Below, piece after piece: positions 1 through 11,111 of a stretch of DNA of 64,000 nt. The notes under the pieces are model-generated. The model did no database searches, was not told the DNA's origin, and was given only the letters and a program-made list of their open reading frames with translations. Both the position numbers and the translations under genes were made by a program. Origin of the DNA: Gyrodactylus bullatarudis (lineage: Eukaryota > Platyhelminthes > Monogenea > Gyrodactylidea > Gyrodactylidae); contig SSNU01000295.1 of the NCBI GenBank assembly GCA_012064415.1, positions 1 to 64,000 of the forward strand, given 5' to 3'. The number at the start of each line of letters is the position of its first letter. Position 1 is the stretch's first letter.

Positions 1-904
1 TTTTTGCTGAGTTTACGTTCTTGTGAGTTTGGATTTTCTGCAGTAGCTCATGATGTTGTGTAAATGAGGCATGGAGTATTCGCAGTTCATTAGCAGTCAT
101 ACATCATAAGAAGAACTGTATATGAACTCTCATTATCTGCTCAGAATTTTCCATTGTACAGATATATTCTATTTATTTTTATTTTTATATAATAAATGTC
201 GCTATTTCAAACCAAAAAAAAAATCAGCAATTCAACAGGTTGAAGTTTTCTTCAATTTTAGCAATTTTTTTAAGTTTTGACAAGTTAAAAGAAACTTTAT
301 TCTATTGATTCAAAAGGTAGTGTTTGTTGATCAACAAAACAATTAAGAATTGTCTACATCTTGCCTTCTAAAGTACAAAAGAGTATTCTTTTTAATACGG
401 TTAAAAACTCATAAAAATAGAAGTTTACAGAATCTACAAAAGAAAAGAATTTGATTCAAGCACCAAATTTCAAAATCCATTCATACGCATAGTAGAACTT
501 TTCTCTGCAAAAAATCTAATCATCACAACAAAGAAAAATCAGAGACCTAATTGAAATTTTTTTACTTTCGAAAAAGTGCAATATTTTCTCTTCTTAGTCA
601 CAAGACTAGAGAAAAAGAAATTCGCTATTCAAAATTCATGCTTGTTCATATAGGGCTGGTGATGAAATGATTGCGTTTCCGTTTGACCTAGTTTTTTTGA
701 TTTTTCACTTCTTGAGAAAATCAACAGATTCATCAGAATTAGAGTGAGATCGAAATTTTGGAACTTTATAGTCAGCTTATTTAATACAAAAATATTTCGA
801 ATAGACTCTAATTGTTTGGTAATTTACAATTCAAATGATCAAAAGAACCATTTGAAATTCTTTAGATGATTTCCCCCAATAATTGTATATCAATTCATGG
901 TCAT
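1..904. other. AT-rich stretch, no gene recognised
   Basis: I see no supported exon or repeat terminus here. The first 170 bases are less AT-rich than the rest and hold only short open frames on the minus strand, none recognisable. The rest is low-complexity AT-rich sequence. Confidence 0.5.
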
Positions 905-1019
905 AATTTTGCACCAAGTAGTTCTTCAAGGAACTGTTTGGCATAGATTGACTATGACATTGTTCGTTTGCTACCTGACTATGTTTTCTTATTGTATTGG
1001 GTTAGATTGTAGAATAGTT
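905..1019. repeat. Dispersed repeat B, copy 1
   Basis: About 115 bases resemble 45883-45995 in the same orientation. Shared blocks include ACCAAGTAGTTCTTCA, ATAGATTGACTA and TTGCTACCTGACTATGTT. It lies downstream, in the minus direction, of the basic open frame at 1289-1558. It is dispersed and non-coding; the family is unknown to me. Confidence 0.75.
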
Positions 1020-1288
1020 GCCTCCTCTTATTCATCGAGGATAGCTGTATTGATAATAAAACTTTTAGCTATTTGAAAATCTTTAGACTTATTTTCGACA
1101 CTTCTATAAATTTTACTTTCAAGCAACCGTTCAAGTAATTTTCTTAAAATTGAGGTAAATTTAGTTAATTCTAACGAAATATCTTTGACAAACAAGCTAA
1201 ATGATAGCGTATAATTAACAGAAAATTTTAGTCTAGAGTTTTTGGCCAATGGGGGTATTGTTTTGATGTTGACCAATGGGATCCCCGA

Positions 1289-1558
1289 TTAGTCTTCCCA
1301 CTTTTTTAGGGGAGGAAGGAAGTTGTATATTTTCTGGTTATCATCAGGCACTTTTTTGCCTTTTTTCCCTTTTGTTTTGTGTTTCTGGGGTGATGTAGAG
1401 GGGTTCCTTTTTCGATTTGGGGTTGAGGTTATTAATCCGGGCTGTGAAAAGAAACGTTTGCGATCATTTGGGGTTGCTGGGTTTTGGGGGTCCTGGGCTT
1501 GTTGTTCTGTGGAAGGTTGCTTATCAACTAAAATTTTAGGTTGATAATAGGCCGAATG
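1289..1558 (-). CDS. Open frame with basic cluster and C-terminal PIP-box-like peptide (copy 1)
   Basis: The minus strand is open for 89 codons before TAA at 1289-1291. The frame lacks an obvious ATG and may start at an acceptor such as ATTTTAG. The product is rich in Pro, Gln, Thr and Ser, has two basic patches (NDRKRFF, then KGKKGKK) and ends DDNQKIYNFLPPLKKWED. The segment NQKIYNFL fits the PCNA-interacting spacing Q-x-x-[ILM]-x-x-F-[FYLV], with Asn in the Gln position. Three other frames in the window (4008-4259, 14832-15038, 40910-41161) end the same way, and that resemblance is the main evidence it was once coding. The stretch is noticeably more GC-rich than its surroundings. It may be the C-terminal end of a mobile-element protein; no catalytic domain is visible. 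Confidence 0.45.
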   Translation of the reverse strand, partial: HSAYYQPKILVDKQPSTEQQAQDPQNPATPNDRKRFFSQPGLITSTPNRKRNPSTSPQKHKTKGKKGKKVPDDNQKIYNFLPPLKKWED

Positions 1559-2430
1559 TTACAGTTCGATACATCTTGCATTATATTCATATACTCAAGG
1601 CACAAAAAATGATTTGAATTGTGAGTCAAGCTGGTATCCATCTGTAAACTATAACTTTCAGTAATCATAAATAAATAAAAAATCTAAAAAATCAGATATA
1701 TTTGGTCAAAAATCTCTTGTGAATATCAAGAAAGAAATTTAGGATTCAAGGGCCTTTTATATTAAATTTTCTTTGATAGCGTAATGAATTTTAGCTTCAG
1801 CGCGGTCAATCAACAGAAATGAATTCTTATTTTTGCTTTTAAAAATTAATTCTCAATTATTTTCATATTTACTCATGAGTATGCTTTTTATTATTTATTT
1901 TTTAAATGACAGAAATATCGATAAAACCTAAATTTTCAGCAAAATAATGGCATGAAATGAAAATTAATCAAGAGAAAAATTAAATATTTAGAAGAAAATC
2001 GAAATACTCAGAAGTAAAGCTGGTGTTAGAATATAAATTATACATTTCTGATAACTTCGGGCGAAGAATGCCGAGCGATCTTTGATCATTGGTCAGGGTG
2101 GAAAAAATTTTTTTTCTCCTTGATCTGATCCGATTTTTTGGGTCGATCACACGGGTAAGGGTCAAATGTCCAACTCTTCAAATAAACTTTTTATGAAAAA
2201 ATTGTCAACAAAAATTTTCAACCATGTTTTTGATCCATACTCTGAGATTTGAACTTGATCGAAAAAAAATTTTCTCTCTTCCTAAATTGCTCTTCATCTT
2301 ACCCTTCATTTTTAAGATATAATTTCATTGGTTCGCAATAAAAAATTAGCTAGGAAAATCATTTTTTAGCGTGAGCCTCAAATCTAACGCGAAGACTATT
2401 TCAACCTTACACCTACAGAACCAACTACAA

Positions 2431-2500
2431 TCAAAAAATAAAAGCGATACTATACTATTGTATTTTCTAACCTTCCTTTGTGAGTTTAGAATCAAATGCA
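2431..2500 (+). repeat. LTR-like tail (family A) remnant
   Basis: An AATAAA is followed by TTTTCTAACCTTCCTTTGTG and then GAGTTTAGAATC. The same block follows the LTR-like units at about 15216-15250 and 41330-41360. No TATA box or element body is seen here, so this is probably a fragment. Confidence 0.5.
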
Positions 2501-3129
2501 AATATCGTTGAGTTATCTTAGACACGTATTAGTTTAGTTAAGATTCTATTCTCAAATCAAACTTTTCGATTGGCTTAACTGGGTCAATCCATGTGGAAAT
2601 GAATTTTATTAAGTGTTTTCTGGTAACAATTTTTTTGGAGATACAATCAATTCGGTTTCTTCTAGAAAATTCTACTCGGAAACAGCAGAAAAATGTAGAA
2701 ATAAAATTTAAAAAATGAAAATAGAGGTCATTTAATGATTCATCATAGAGTCTCTGTGCAACCAATCTGTTATCATACACATATATCTGCTACTCCCTGT
2801 ATTTTTTTATTATAAATAACTTTTAAAGATCCTCTTAAAAAAAATAAACTACAAAGTGAATATGATAACATTTTAATCTATTGTCGTTAAAAGGGTTTGA
2901 TTTATTTTCATCAATCTTAAGTTGTATTAAAAATATATTCTAACGATGATTGAAGAACAGATCAATGAGACAAAGAATTGTGTAGAACACTAACCCTTCA
3001 TATCCCGTGTTATTTTTTTTATCCTCGTCCACATTAGAGGATTAATTTGTAAAAATATCGAGATAATCAACATGTTTAGAGACACATACCACTTAAGCAA
3101 CTTATTATTATACATCTGAGCCTAAGAAA

Positions 3130-3330
3130 ATATTTCGTTTACGACCCTTTCAATAGGAAATCTATTAATCTCCTGGAATACGCAAAAATCTCAGCTCTAT
3201 CTTTCATCAAACTATAGTGCTATACTAATTCAGAGAACTTTGTATAAATCAAAATATTCGTTTTTTATCACAGATACTTTTTAAAAATGCTGCGTTTCCA
3301 AAATCAATAATTACAATAGCAAATTTAGTT
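3130..3330 (-). repeat. Dispersed repeat C, copy 1
   Basis: The reverse complement matches 33040-33190 (for example GCGTATTCCAGGAGAT and TAGATTTCCTAT) and, less well, 17814-17985. It is an interspersed repeat of unknown class. Confidence 0.6.
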
Positions 3331-4007
3331 ATGGGAGAATCCCTGCACTAAATCTATCACAAGTCTAGAACGATATACAAAGTTATACTGCTGTTATACC
3401 CATTAATATTCCTTATGCCAAGGAATGATCTTTATACAATTGAATTCTTAAAACATACATAAATGAACTATTTATAGAACCTGTTTCATAGATTACGATG
3501 GAATATCTTTAGGTTGCTCTAATATTTTTACGTTTATTTTATGTACCAATCTTTTGTTAATTATTAATTTTTTTCAGCATGCATTCAAGTCAAAAGAATT
3601 CAGACGCATACCACAAATCATTTTTTATTAATCGATAATATTTTTATTTTACCTTTAAAATCATCTTCAAATGATCATATGAAAATTTTGGTATTTCTAG
3701 CTCATTTATAATTTTATACAATTTCTATATAAAAATAGAATAATGACTAAATTACGACCCGCATTTACATTTTGGTAAATTTTAGACATTTTCCAAAAAT
3801 TTAATTTTCACTTGATTAACATGTTTAGAATGGATATCTAAATCGAAAATTTTTAAGATGGATAAATGAATTTTAATCAACAAAAAAATTTCAGTAATCC
3901 GTTTAAAAATAGAAGATTAATAAAAACTTCAAGAAAATGACTTTACTTTCTGATACAACTGTAGTAATAATTCTTCTCTTTAGTGTACAATCGGGTAAGA
4001 TTGAATT

Positions 4008-4259
4008 TTGAGCCTCATTTTCGTAATAACTTTTCTTTTACTTTACTTTTCTGTCTACTTGTTGAAAGCTGCTGAAGCATATCTAATCAACCAGAAAAAG
4101 CCAAACCTATGTGTACAGAAGAATCATGTAAAGCCCCTTAATTTGCCCAAGCCTAGAAAAAGAAAATGTCCTCCGTCACAACCCCCTTGTAGAAAGAGAA
4201 GGAAGGTAGAAGTAGAAACCAACCAGCAAATAACGGATTTCTACAGAGCAACACAATAA
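4008..4259 (+). CDS. Open frame with two basic clusters and a p21-like PIP peptide (copy 2)
   Basis: An 83-codon frame whose first ~20 residues are AT-rich and hydrophobic and may be intronic; an acceptor ending GTTGAAAG at about 4067 would start it at AAEAYLINQ. The rest has a PRKRK and a RKRRK cluster and ends TNQQITDFYRATQ. NQQITDFY fits a PIP box (I at 4, F at 7, Y at 8). Its TDFY core is the one found in PCNA-dependent degrons such as the p21 C-terminus, although Asn replaces the first Gln. It is followed within 20 bases by ACTGGGGGAAA, which could be a polypurine tract. What enzyme it once belonged to is not visible. Homology to the other three frames rests on this tail only. Confidence 0.45.
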   Translation: MSLIFVITFLLLYFSVYLLKAAEAYLINQKKPNLCVQKNHVKPLNLPKPRKRKCPPSQPPCRKRRKVEVETNQQITDFYRATQ

Positions 4260-4829
4260 TTATTTAATTAATAACACTGGGGGAAATTAAAAAAAATTTG
4301 CGATAAACTGATTATTGTGTAAAATTTAACGCAGATTCTGAATCTGCTTCCAAAAATTTTCTAGGTTGCTCAGTTTTTGCGCAATTCGCGAAAAACCGGA
4401 ATAGCATAATTTTCATAATCGGGACATGAATAAACCAATTTTTTGACTTGATCCTTAGATATTTTAGAGTAAAATTTGATATCATTTGAAAGAGCGTAAA
4501 ATTTTCTTTAAGATACTTAGAAGTTCAAACGTGCTTTTTGAATGGATCATCCTCAAAATTGATCTTAAAGTTGAAAAATGGTGAAAAATTAGCGAAAAAT
4601 GCCATGTTCTTTTTTGTTTTTAATTATAATAATTAAATTTTTATCCTTACATTTTTTTCATGACAATATTAAGAGACCTATATTTATCAATTATGAAAAA
4701 CTAACTCCCAATTTTAATTTTAATGAAAAACCACCCTGTGCTTACCTGGTAACAGGTTCGAGCCAATTGTAATGTAACAAATATTTTAGCCAATAACGTT
4801 TGTTGTTCAATTAATTTTCTAAACCCTTA

Positions 4830-5394
4830 TATATGTTGTGCGCAATTTAGGAAGTTGCACAACATGTTTGTAGCGTTGGAATTATTTATCATTACAATAC
4901 AATGATCTTATGACACTTAAGATTGAGTAAATTCCATTCCTAGTTATTGATAATTTTGACAACCTTAGAAAATTTGACCTTTGATATGTACCTGATTTTG
5001 TATCAAAGTTTTCCGGGATTTTAATCTTTTTGATCATTTCAGAAGAGCTTTCATTTAGAGGCTTGTTCTTCAATGAGATCGTAGAAGTTCTTCCTGTCAT
5101 CTATTTTTAATTTTTACATACCAAAATATTCTTTACTCTTATGTATTTGACTCAATAGCAGAAGACTTGTTTTATACATTTGTTCTTTTTAAGGTTTACA
5201 TGTGTGTGTATGAAAGTGGGGGGGGTAGAGAGAAAGAGAAAATAAGCCTACCTGTGTGCACAATGTTTTTTGATGTATTACAAAGGTCAAACTAGCATAT
5301 ACAAAAAATAATCTTCATAAATTGGTCGACCAAAATAGGAAGAAAGTGAAATCTTCCAGAATTGTGCAACTTCCTAAATTGGGTACAACATATA
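4830..5394. mobile_element. Non-autonomous DNA element with long terminal inverted repeats (copy 1)
   Basis: It starts TATATGTTGTGCGCAATTTA and ends with the inverse, CTAAATTGGGTACAACATATA. The interior is shared with the element at 61430-62146, including a G-run and AGAGAGAAAGAGAAA. The left arm is truncated compared with that copy: the block AGATTTCACTCTCTTCC is present only at the right end. A minus-strand open frame (4882-5100) is shared by both copies but differs only by amino-acid-changing substitutions where I compared it, so it is probably not under selection. Confidence 0.8.
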
Positions 5395-7570
5395 TATGGC
5401 ATGTATCACACTGATGAGTATCTCGACCTTAAGAATAGTTACTAATATCGTGGAAACTATGGCATAATTAAAATCTCTAGTTAGCGCAAAATTCCCATTT
5501 TTTGAACTTTGAGTTGAAAATTTTTATTTTTCAGGATTCTTGATTCATCAAAATTTCATCGATTTTCAGGTATGGAAAATGATCAAAAATTCAATTTTCT
5601 TGCAATGCTGAATCAGCATATTTGATTTCTTTGTCTTAATTTGATCTTAAAATTATTTTCTACATATCGTGAAAGTGGGCCTCATGATCTAGATTTTAAA
5701 TTCAGAATTTTGTAAAATTCATAAATTTACTTCTTCATATTAATTAGCTTTCAAATGAGAGAACTGGAATCATAGATGACTGATTAGGGTATAAAACTAG
5801 AAATTTCTATATTAAACTAGTGTAAAATAGAATTAAAGTTGACACATATTGTTTGTCACGATTTCTTGGTACCCTTTCTAGTTCAAAAAAAACTATTTTG
5901 TGCTACATGAATAATCGAATAAATCCTTAAAGGACAGCAGATATTCTGGGATCAATATTTCTAATCAATCAATTCCCCAGATGGTTCTCAATTTTGAGTC
6001 ATTGCTGCAAAAAGATGAAATAATGTTTTATTCTCTTTTGTTACATAAATTCACTCTTCTCATGAATTTGAGTTGGTAACTGCTTTTTATAGATAAAGAT
6101 TAAATTTCATTTATCATAGAATTATTTTCCTTCCTTCATGAAAACACGTTTATCCTTTATATATGCGTACATGGACACATGATAAATTTCTAGAATGCCT
6201 ATCTCCTGAATAGACTAAAGTTTATTTGCGTTTAAGCTATAATGACAATATCCAAATATATACTGTATACTATACAGTGTATAGCATGTAATATCCATGA
6301 TAACTTTTGATATAATATTTAATATGATAAATGATCATTAATTGAGTCATTTATGTATAATATACATTGTATACTCTAAAGGTAGAAAACAGTTAAATGG
6401 ATCTTATCAATGAAAAGTTTGAGTCGAAAGCAGAGTATAAATCTTGAGAAATACAACTACTCATAATAAATTAGAAGATTTATGATCTTTAGGAAATATG
6501 ATGAAGATTTTTAAGATTTGAAAATTTTTGTTGATATGAGATGGCTTCAACGTTATTTTTCATGATCACCAATGGACTAGAAAACCGTCAATTTGAACTG
6601 ATCTCAAGTCGTCCTAATTTATTAATTGTAAAGCAGTAAGAATTGTCGAAAATTAGGAAGTAGACTTCTGCATGATAATAAAGTGTTTCCTAAAATCTCT
6701 ACGACCATATTTGTTTCCCTTGATTATAATAATTATTAGTGATCCTAAAAATAAATTTTAATACCTTACATACCTTGAAATCAACAAATTTGAAAAAAAA
6801 TATTTAGGACATGAAGGGCTTAAAAGGCGAAAATCGAAAATTAAAATGTCTCCAAAAGAAAGATTTTTTCGAATGTATGTTTTTAAATCGGTTTTTTAAA
6901 TTTAGTTTCCAAAAATCTTCAAAATAGCTTTAGTTATCTCGAATTAATGCCAATATATCTGTGATCACGAGTTGTTGACCTATGCAAGCAGAATGATTTT
7001 ACTTAATCTATTCAATAAGCCTTAAACTGGGGTCTGTTATGATCGAGACACACTGAAAAATTTAAGTTAATCTTAGTAAATTCAGAAAAGAGATACAATT
7101 AAGCCTCGAATTAATTAATTATCGATTCCTATACTCATTGACCTTTTCAGTTTACAGACTGTATTAGCACAAATCAGATTAATCAAGCCAATTAACTGCC
7201 AATAAATCAACTGATGATCATGATGTTACCAATTCAGAACACAAGGCCAGAATTCTGGTTCCTTTCTTCTGATTGGTCAATAAATTAAAAGTACTTGAAC
7301 TTGAAAATTAGGTGAAGAGATTTACAGTAAATCATTTACTGGCTTAGTAAGTGAAATTAAATTGTCGTAGTTAATTTATTATTCAATTCTTGAGTATATC
7401 TACATTCTACAAGAGATTTATCTGAAATTCCCTAATGTGTCTTTCCAATATCAATAAAATTTCGGAATCTTCACAAAAATTACATGAATTTTATGCACTG
7501 TTTTTTATTGTTTATGTCTTCCCAGTGCATAAGAATGGTTTAGTTAAACTGAATCAGTTTGCAGAGGGAT
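5395..7570. other. Repeat-rich intergenic stretch
   Basis: It begins with a degenerate TATATAT ... CTGATGAGTATCTCGACC block that aligns with the LTR-like unit at 51662 but has lost CGAAA. A piece of MITE family M3 (AAATTCCCATTTTTTGAACT) lies at about 5485-5600. Beyond 5750 I see only AT-rich DNA and a short palindrome near 6265-6290. Confidence 0.5.
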
Positions 7571-7575
7571 CTTAC

Positions 7576-7638
7576 CATGTTTCGTTCAAAAGAAGTCGCA
7601 TTTGATAATATACAGCACTAAAGGCACCAGAGTAGATT
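7576..7638 (-). CDS. Possible internal exon, gene unknown
   Basis: A 63-base stretch lies between an acceptor (CTGGTTAG) and a strong donor (ATG|GTAAGA). One frame is open throughout and reads IYSGAFSAVYYQMRLLLNET. It is less AT-rich than its flanks. No partner exon to the left was identified and the protein is not recognised. It could also be a 5' untranslated exon ending in ATG. Confidence 0.25.
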
Positions 7639-7699
7639 CTAACCAGAGTTTAATTTAATCTAGTGAGTCACAAACGATGCCTGGCTAAGGTTGTTGACG

Positions 7700-9000
7700 A
7701 GATCCATCAATCGACTCGATTGGCAATGAACAAAATGAAAATGTGATACCCGTAAAGTTGTATTTGCCTTCCCACAAAATTCGAATGAAATCGAAATTCT
7801 GTGACATTGGCTAATCTAATACTTGAAGAATTATAATAATCCTTGAATTATAGCTGTAATAAGTTAGAGGTTATCAAAGATTTGATTCAAAATCTTTGTA
7901 AAATATCCGGGAGAAATATAAATTAAAAATTATTTAAAATAATATTTATACTTGATAGTAGACAGGAAATAAATATATATATATATTCGTGATTAAAATA
8001 GAACAAGATGATTCTAGTTCAAAAATACCTGTTTGAATTGGATTTATTTACTGTTGGAAGTAAATTTAATCGAATGGAACAGAATACTTTGTGTGTGATC
8101 TGAACAATTTTTTTCTTTCGAATCTTCAATAATTAAAGATTTCAATGGTTCGCAAAAATATTATACAGTGAACTTCCTTAGAAAATCATTCTTGTAATAG
8201 AGATCTAGAGATAGATGGCATGTTCAAATTCTCAACAAATTTGAGCTTGAAATAAGAAAGATAGAATCACTCAAAATGGGTTGACCTTGGAGAAAAAAAT
8301 CTTAAATTCCTCTCATTACTAATGAGTTATTAGTAGAGGGGTTTAAATATTTTTGTCAGTTCCACTTCTTGATATACTTTTTTTAGGAAGTTCAATGTAA
8401 TCATCCAAATTGGTTAAGATTCTTTCTTTTATCTATAGAAGTTATTCTCAATTGAATGTCTGTTTATATCGATATTTTATTTGAGACTCAAAAAATATGC
8501 GTCTAGAATCGATCTAAATTATAATTTATTGCCTCTTATTTATACTAAATTTTATACAGTACTTCGACAGTAATAATTTCATTGTAGATGAAGCTCTGTT
8601 CCTGGAAATTTTACAAAAACCTGCTGAATTGTTTCATTTGTCAAAAATATATCTCTCAAATACGACAGTTATAAACGAAACTTATAATTTACCAGGTATA
8701 AAAATTTAGAATAATTTCAAAGAAGATGCTTGTCAAAATTCCATCTTCCAAGAAATCAATTCATCACGTCATGTCACTGGAAGAAATCTAAAAGCTCAAA
8801 TTTTGTTGATTTCGGAGTTTTAAATTGAAAACTCGAATCCGGATAAATTTGGATCAAAATTAAACGAATTGGTATGAATTCAGAAAACATTGAATTACCA
8901 AGAAAAGGCGTGATATTGTACCAAAAATAGTTTTACTTCATCTTAAAATAAATAAATCTTTTTTTCTAGTTCTCTATTGTATACTCCTGAAAATACGGAT
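7700..9000. other. AT-rich stretch, nothing recognised
   Basis: I could support no exon or element here. A short minus-strand open frame starts near 7810 with ATG but stops after 39 codons. A (TA)n run lies near 7975. Confidence 0.5.
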
Positions 9001-9007
9001 TACTGAC

Positions 9008-9071
9008 CTCTTTTTGTACAGAATAGGGAACTGCAATACTCAGATCATCTCTAGACCCTCCGACAGCTTCA
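9008..9071 (-). CDS. Possible alternative tail exon of the membrane-protein gene
   Basis: A 64-base stretch sits between an acceptor (TTAAACCAG) and a donor (AAAGAG|GTCAGT). In the phase left by the transmembrane exon at 10071-10137 it is fully open and reads EAVGGSRDDLSIAVPYSVQK. It lies downstream of the stop-containing exon 9136-9277. It would therefore be used only if that exon is skipped, or it may be a chance open frame. Confidence 0.3.
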
Positions 9072-9135
9072 CTGGTTTAATGAAATTGAGGAAATTCTCG
9101 ATAAATTATAAAATCATTCATATAATTTACATAAT

Positions 9136-9277
9136 TTACTTTTCTTGAATTGTTTTCAACTTTTCCTGTAATTGATAAGAGGGCACAGATGTTGCCAGTT
9201 TTGGTGGATGACTTGAGTAAAGGGGTGGCGGACTACGAGCCTCTCGTCTAGCTTCTTCCTTGTTTCTCTTGTATAGA
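9136..9277 (-). CDS. Last exon of single-pass membrane protein: cytoplasmic tail with PPLY
   Basis: The first base completes a Cys codon begun in the transmembrane exon (TG|T). The next 46 codons run to TAA at 9136-9138. The tail opens with a basic stop-transfer cluster (LYKRNKEEARREAR), continues SPPPLYSSHPPKLATSVPSY and ends QLQEKLKTIQEK. PPPLY contains a PPxY motif, a known ligand of WW domains such as those of NEDD4-type ubiquitin ligases. That role is an inference from the motif alone. The acceptor is TTTATTAAG. Phase, length and composition all fit the two preceding exons. The protein family is not recognised. Confidence 0.75.
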
Positions 9278-10070
9278 CTTAATAAATTATATAAAATTTA
9301 GATGTACATAAGAAAACTATTAGAGAACATGATAGCTTAACTAGAAAATTATTTTGAAAATCTTATTCGAAATGATTTCAAAGGGTTCAATAACCTAGAA
9401 TTTCTGGAAGGCAACTCATCATAGGATTCAACCTAGAGTTTGTGTAGTAAGGAATTAAAAGCGACGATTTAAAATTACTAGATAGATAAATTAGATATTA
9501 AACTTACTAGTTTCTACCCAATAGTATTGATATTTTCGTAACACAAAAATCGAAATCAAAACTAACTGCAATCATGATATTATTAATAATAACCCTCATC
9601 AGTAACTTAATAACTTATTATTTATATTACGCTAATAATTATTATAATCTATAATAATATTTTTTTTTAAATAAAAGCTGCTTTTGTGAGTTTATGGACG
9701 TCTAAACTACCCAACCAAAAAAATTTCTAGATTTGGCCTTAGTTCGGTCGTAATCTCGATCAGAACCGAAAAAGTGGCTGACCAATCAGATGGCTTCATT
9801 TTTAACACGTAAGTTTGCTTCCCATTGGTCCAATCTAAGCTTTAATTTCTTCGTCTTCATACAAAAATAAAAGCTTTTTCGAATTTTAGGAAACACTGCA
9901 TAGCGTGTTCGGATCAGCTAGTTTTGTATGAAATAGAATGAATTATTGAGATTGTTTAACTTTTTATTATGTATATCAGATTCTATATGTTAAATTTAGT
10001 CTCTTTAATAAATGTTATGATTTCATCAAAAAAAAAATTCATTTTCCCGTATTTCTTAAAGATGACTTAC

Positions 10071-10137
10071 CAGTAAAAGAAGAATCCAATGCCAATTACC
10101 AAAAGTACTCCAAAGAGACATAAAGGAACAAGTATCA
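10071..10137 (-). CDS. Transmembrane exon of membrane-protein gene
   Basis: A 67-base exon between acceptor AAAAAATAG and donor ACTG|GTAAGT. With the flanking bases it reads LILVPLCLFGVLLVIGIGFF and then FYC. This is an uninterrupted hydrophobic stretch of about 22 residues, long enough to cross a membrane once. Acidic and polar residues precede it (TNDEEISQKTQ, exon 10195-10230) and Lys/Arg follow it (exon 9136-9277). By the positive-inside rule this predicts a type I protein with a cytoplasmic C-terminus. Phases are 1 in and 2 out, joining both neighbours exactly. Confidence 0.8.
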
Positions 10138-10194
10138 CTATTTTTTAAATTTGATCAAAGTTTTATTTAAGGAATTGCGAAAGAAAAAACTTAC

Positions 10195-10230
10195 ATTGCG
10201 TTTTCTGTGATATTTCTTCATCATTAGTTC
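10195..10230 (-). CDS. Juxtamembrane exon of membrane-protein gene
   Basis: A 36-base exon between acceptor ATTTCCAG and donor CAAT|GTAAGT. In the frame set by the downstream exons it reads TNDEEISQKTQ, with 2 bases finishing a codon from an upstream exon. That upstream exon was not found and may lie in the sequence gap at 11112-11960. Upstream extracellular exons are therefore missing and the protein cannot be named. Confidence 0.7.
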
Positions 10231-10494
10231 CTGGAAATGTTCAAAATGGCAAATGAAAATTCAATAAAACATTTTTATAATATTTTCATGTTCTTATTGG
10301 TAAGTTTAGATTCCGAATTCTTAAAAAAAATAATATAAGGCTACTTGAAATGAAGATGAGAATTTTCTATTTTGACTCAAAAAACTCAATATTTACAGAA
10401 ACAGTATAAACTATATAGTGAGGAACACAAATATTTTTTGGATAAATAAATCACAGAAAATATTAGCACAACCATCAAGTAATATAATCTGTGT

Positions 10495-10890
10495 ACTAGG
10501 CTAGGGTGAAATTTTTAACCTCATATTAGGACCAACTTTTCTGATAGAACTATCAATTCTAAGCATTATTTTTTATTTAAGCATGTGTCGAAAATAATTC
10601 TCCATTATGTCATTCGGTTTTAAAAATCACTAAAATCCGGAATATCTTGGCCAATTAATGATTTTCTTAATTTTTATCTTCAAAAATAGTAATCTTGTGA
10701 CCAAAAGGGGCTACATGGTAAATTTCGTTATTTTATCATGCCCGTGGGATATTGTGGGAAAAATGGGCAATGACATAATGGAGAATGATTTTCACCCTAT
10801 AAAATTATGGAAAACATGATCTGAGTACTAAATTCTATCAGAAAAGTAAGTCCTCCCAAGAGTTGTTCAGAGAGAAAAAATTTCATCCTA
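10495..10890. mobile_element. Foldback (inverted-repeat) element in an intron
   Basis: The left part (AGGCTAGGGTGAAATTTTT, ACTTTTCTGATAGAA, ATTCTCCATTATGTCATT) recurs inverted in the right part around 10770-10905. A roughly 130-base centre separates the arms. The arms are diverged and contain small indels. It lies between exons of the minus-strand membrane-protein gene. Confidence 0.65.
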
Positions 10891-10960
10891 GCCTAATTCT
10901 ATAAGAAAAACATGTACTCTCAAGAGTTTTTCAGAGAAAACATATTTATAATCTATTCTA

Positions 10961-11078
10961 TTTTTCAGGTCTAGTTCGTAGAATGAAGAAGTCAATTTTG
11001 TATTTTTTCATTTTGTATTTGTAAAACTCAATTGTCTATTTAGTATGTAATTAAGGCTGGAAAAAAAACAAAATTGAA
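10961..11078. repeat. Left arm of perfect inverted repeat flanking the gap
   Basis: These 118 bases are the exact reverse complement of 11961-12078 by my reading. See the gap feature for interpretation. Confidence 0.9.
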
Positions 11079-11111
11079 TTAACATGAATACTTCACACTG
11101 TAGATTGATTG

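Larger units (their letters stand above)
1600..4000. other. AT-rich stretch with repeat remnants, no gene
   Basis: No exon was recognised. The stretch contains an LTR-like tail near 2431-2500, a repeat C copy at 3130-3330, and near 2992 a start resembling the 'TTAACCCTTCAT' end seen at 47393. The remainder is unassigned. Confidence 0.5.

Noticed and set aside
1323..1544. 73-codon plus-strand frame rich in Phe, Gly and Trp
   Set aside because: It is the shadow of the minus-strand PIP-type frame 1289-1558, which has the plausible protein composition.
4735..4765. GGTTCGAGCC as a tRNA/SINE B box
   Set aside because: No T-arm pairing and no A box upstream.
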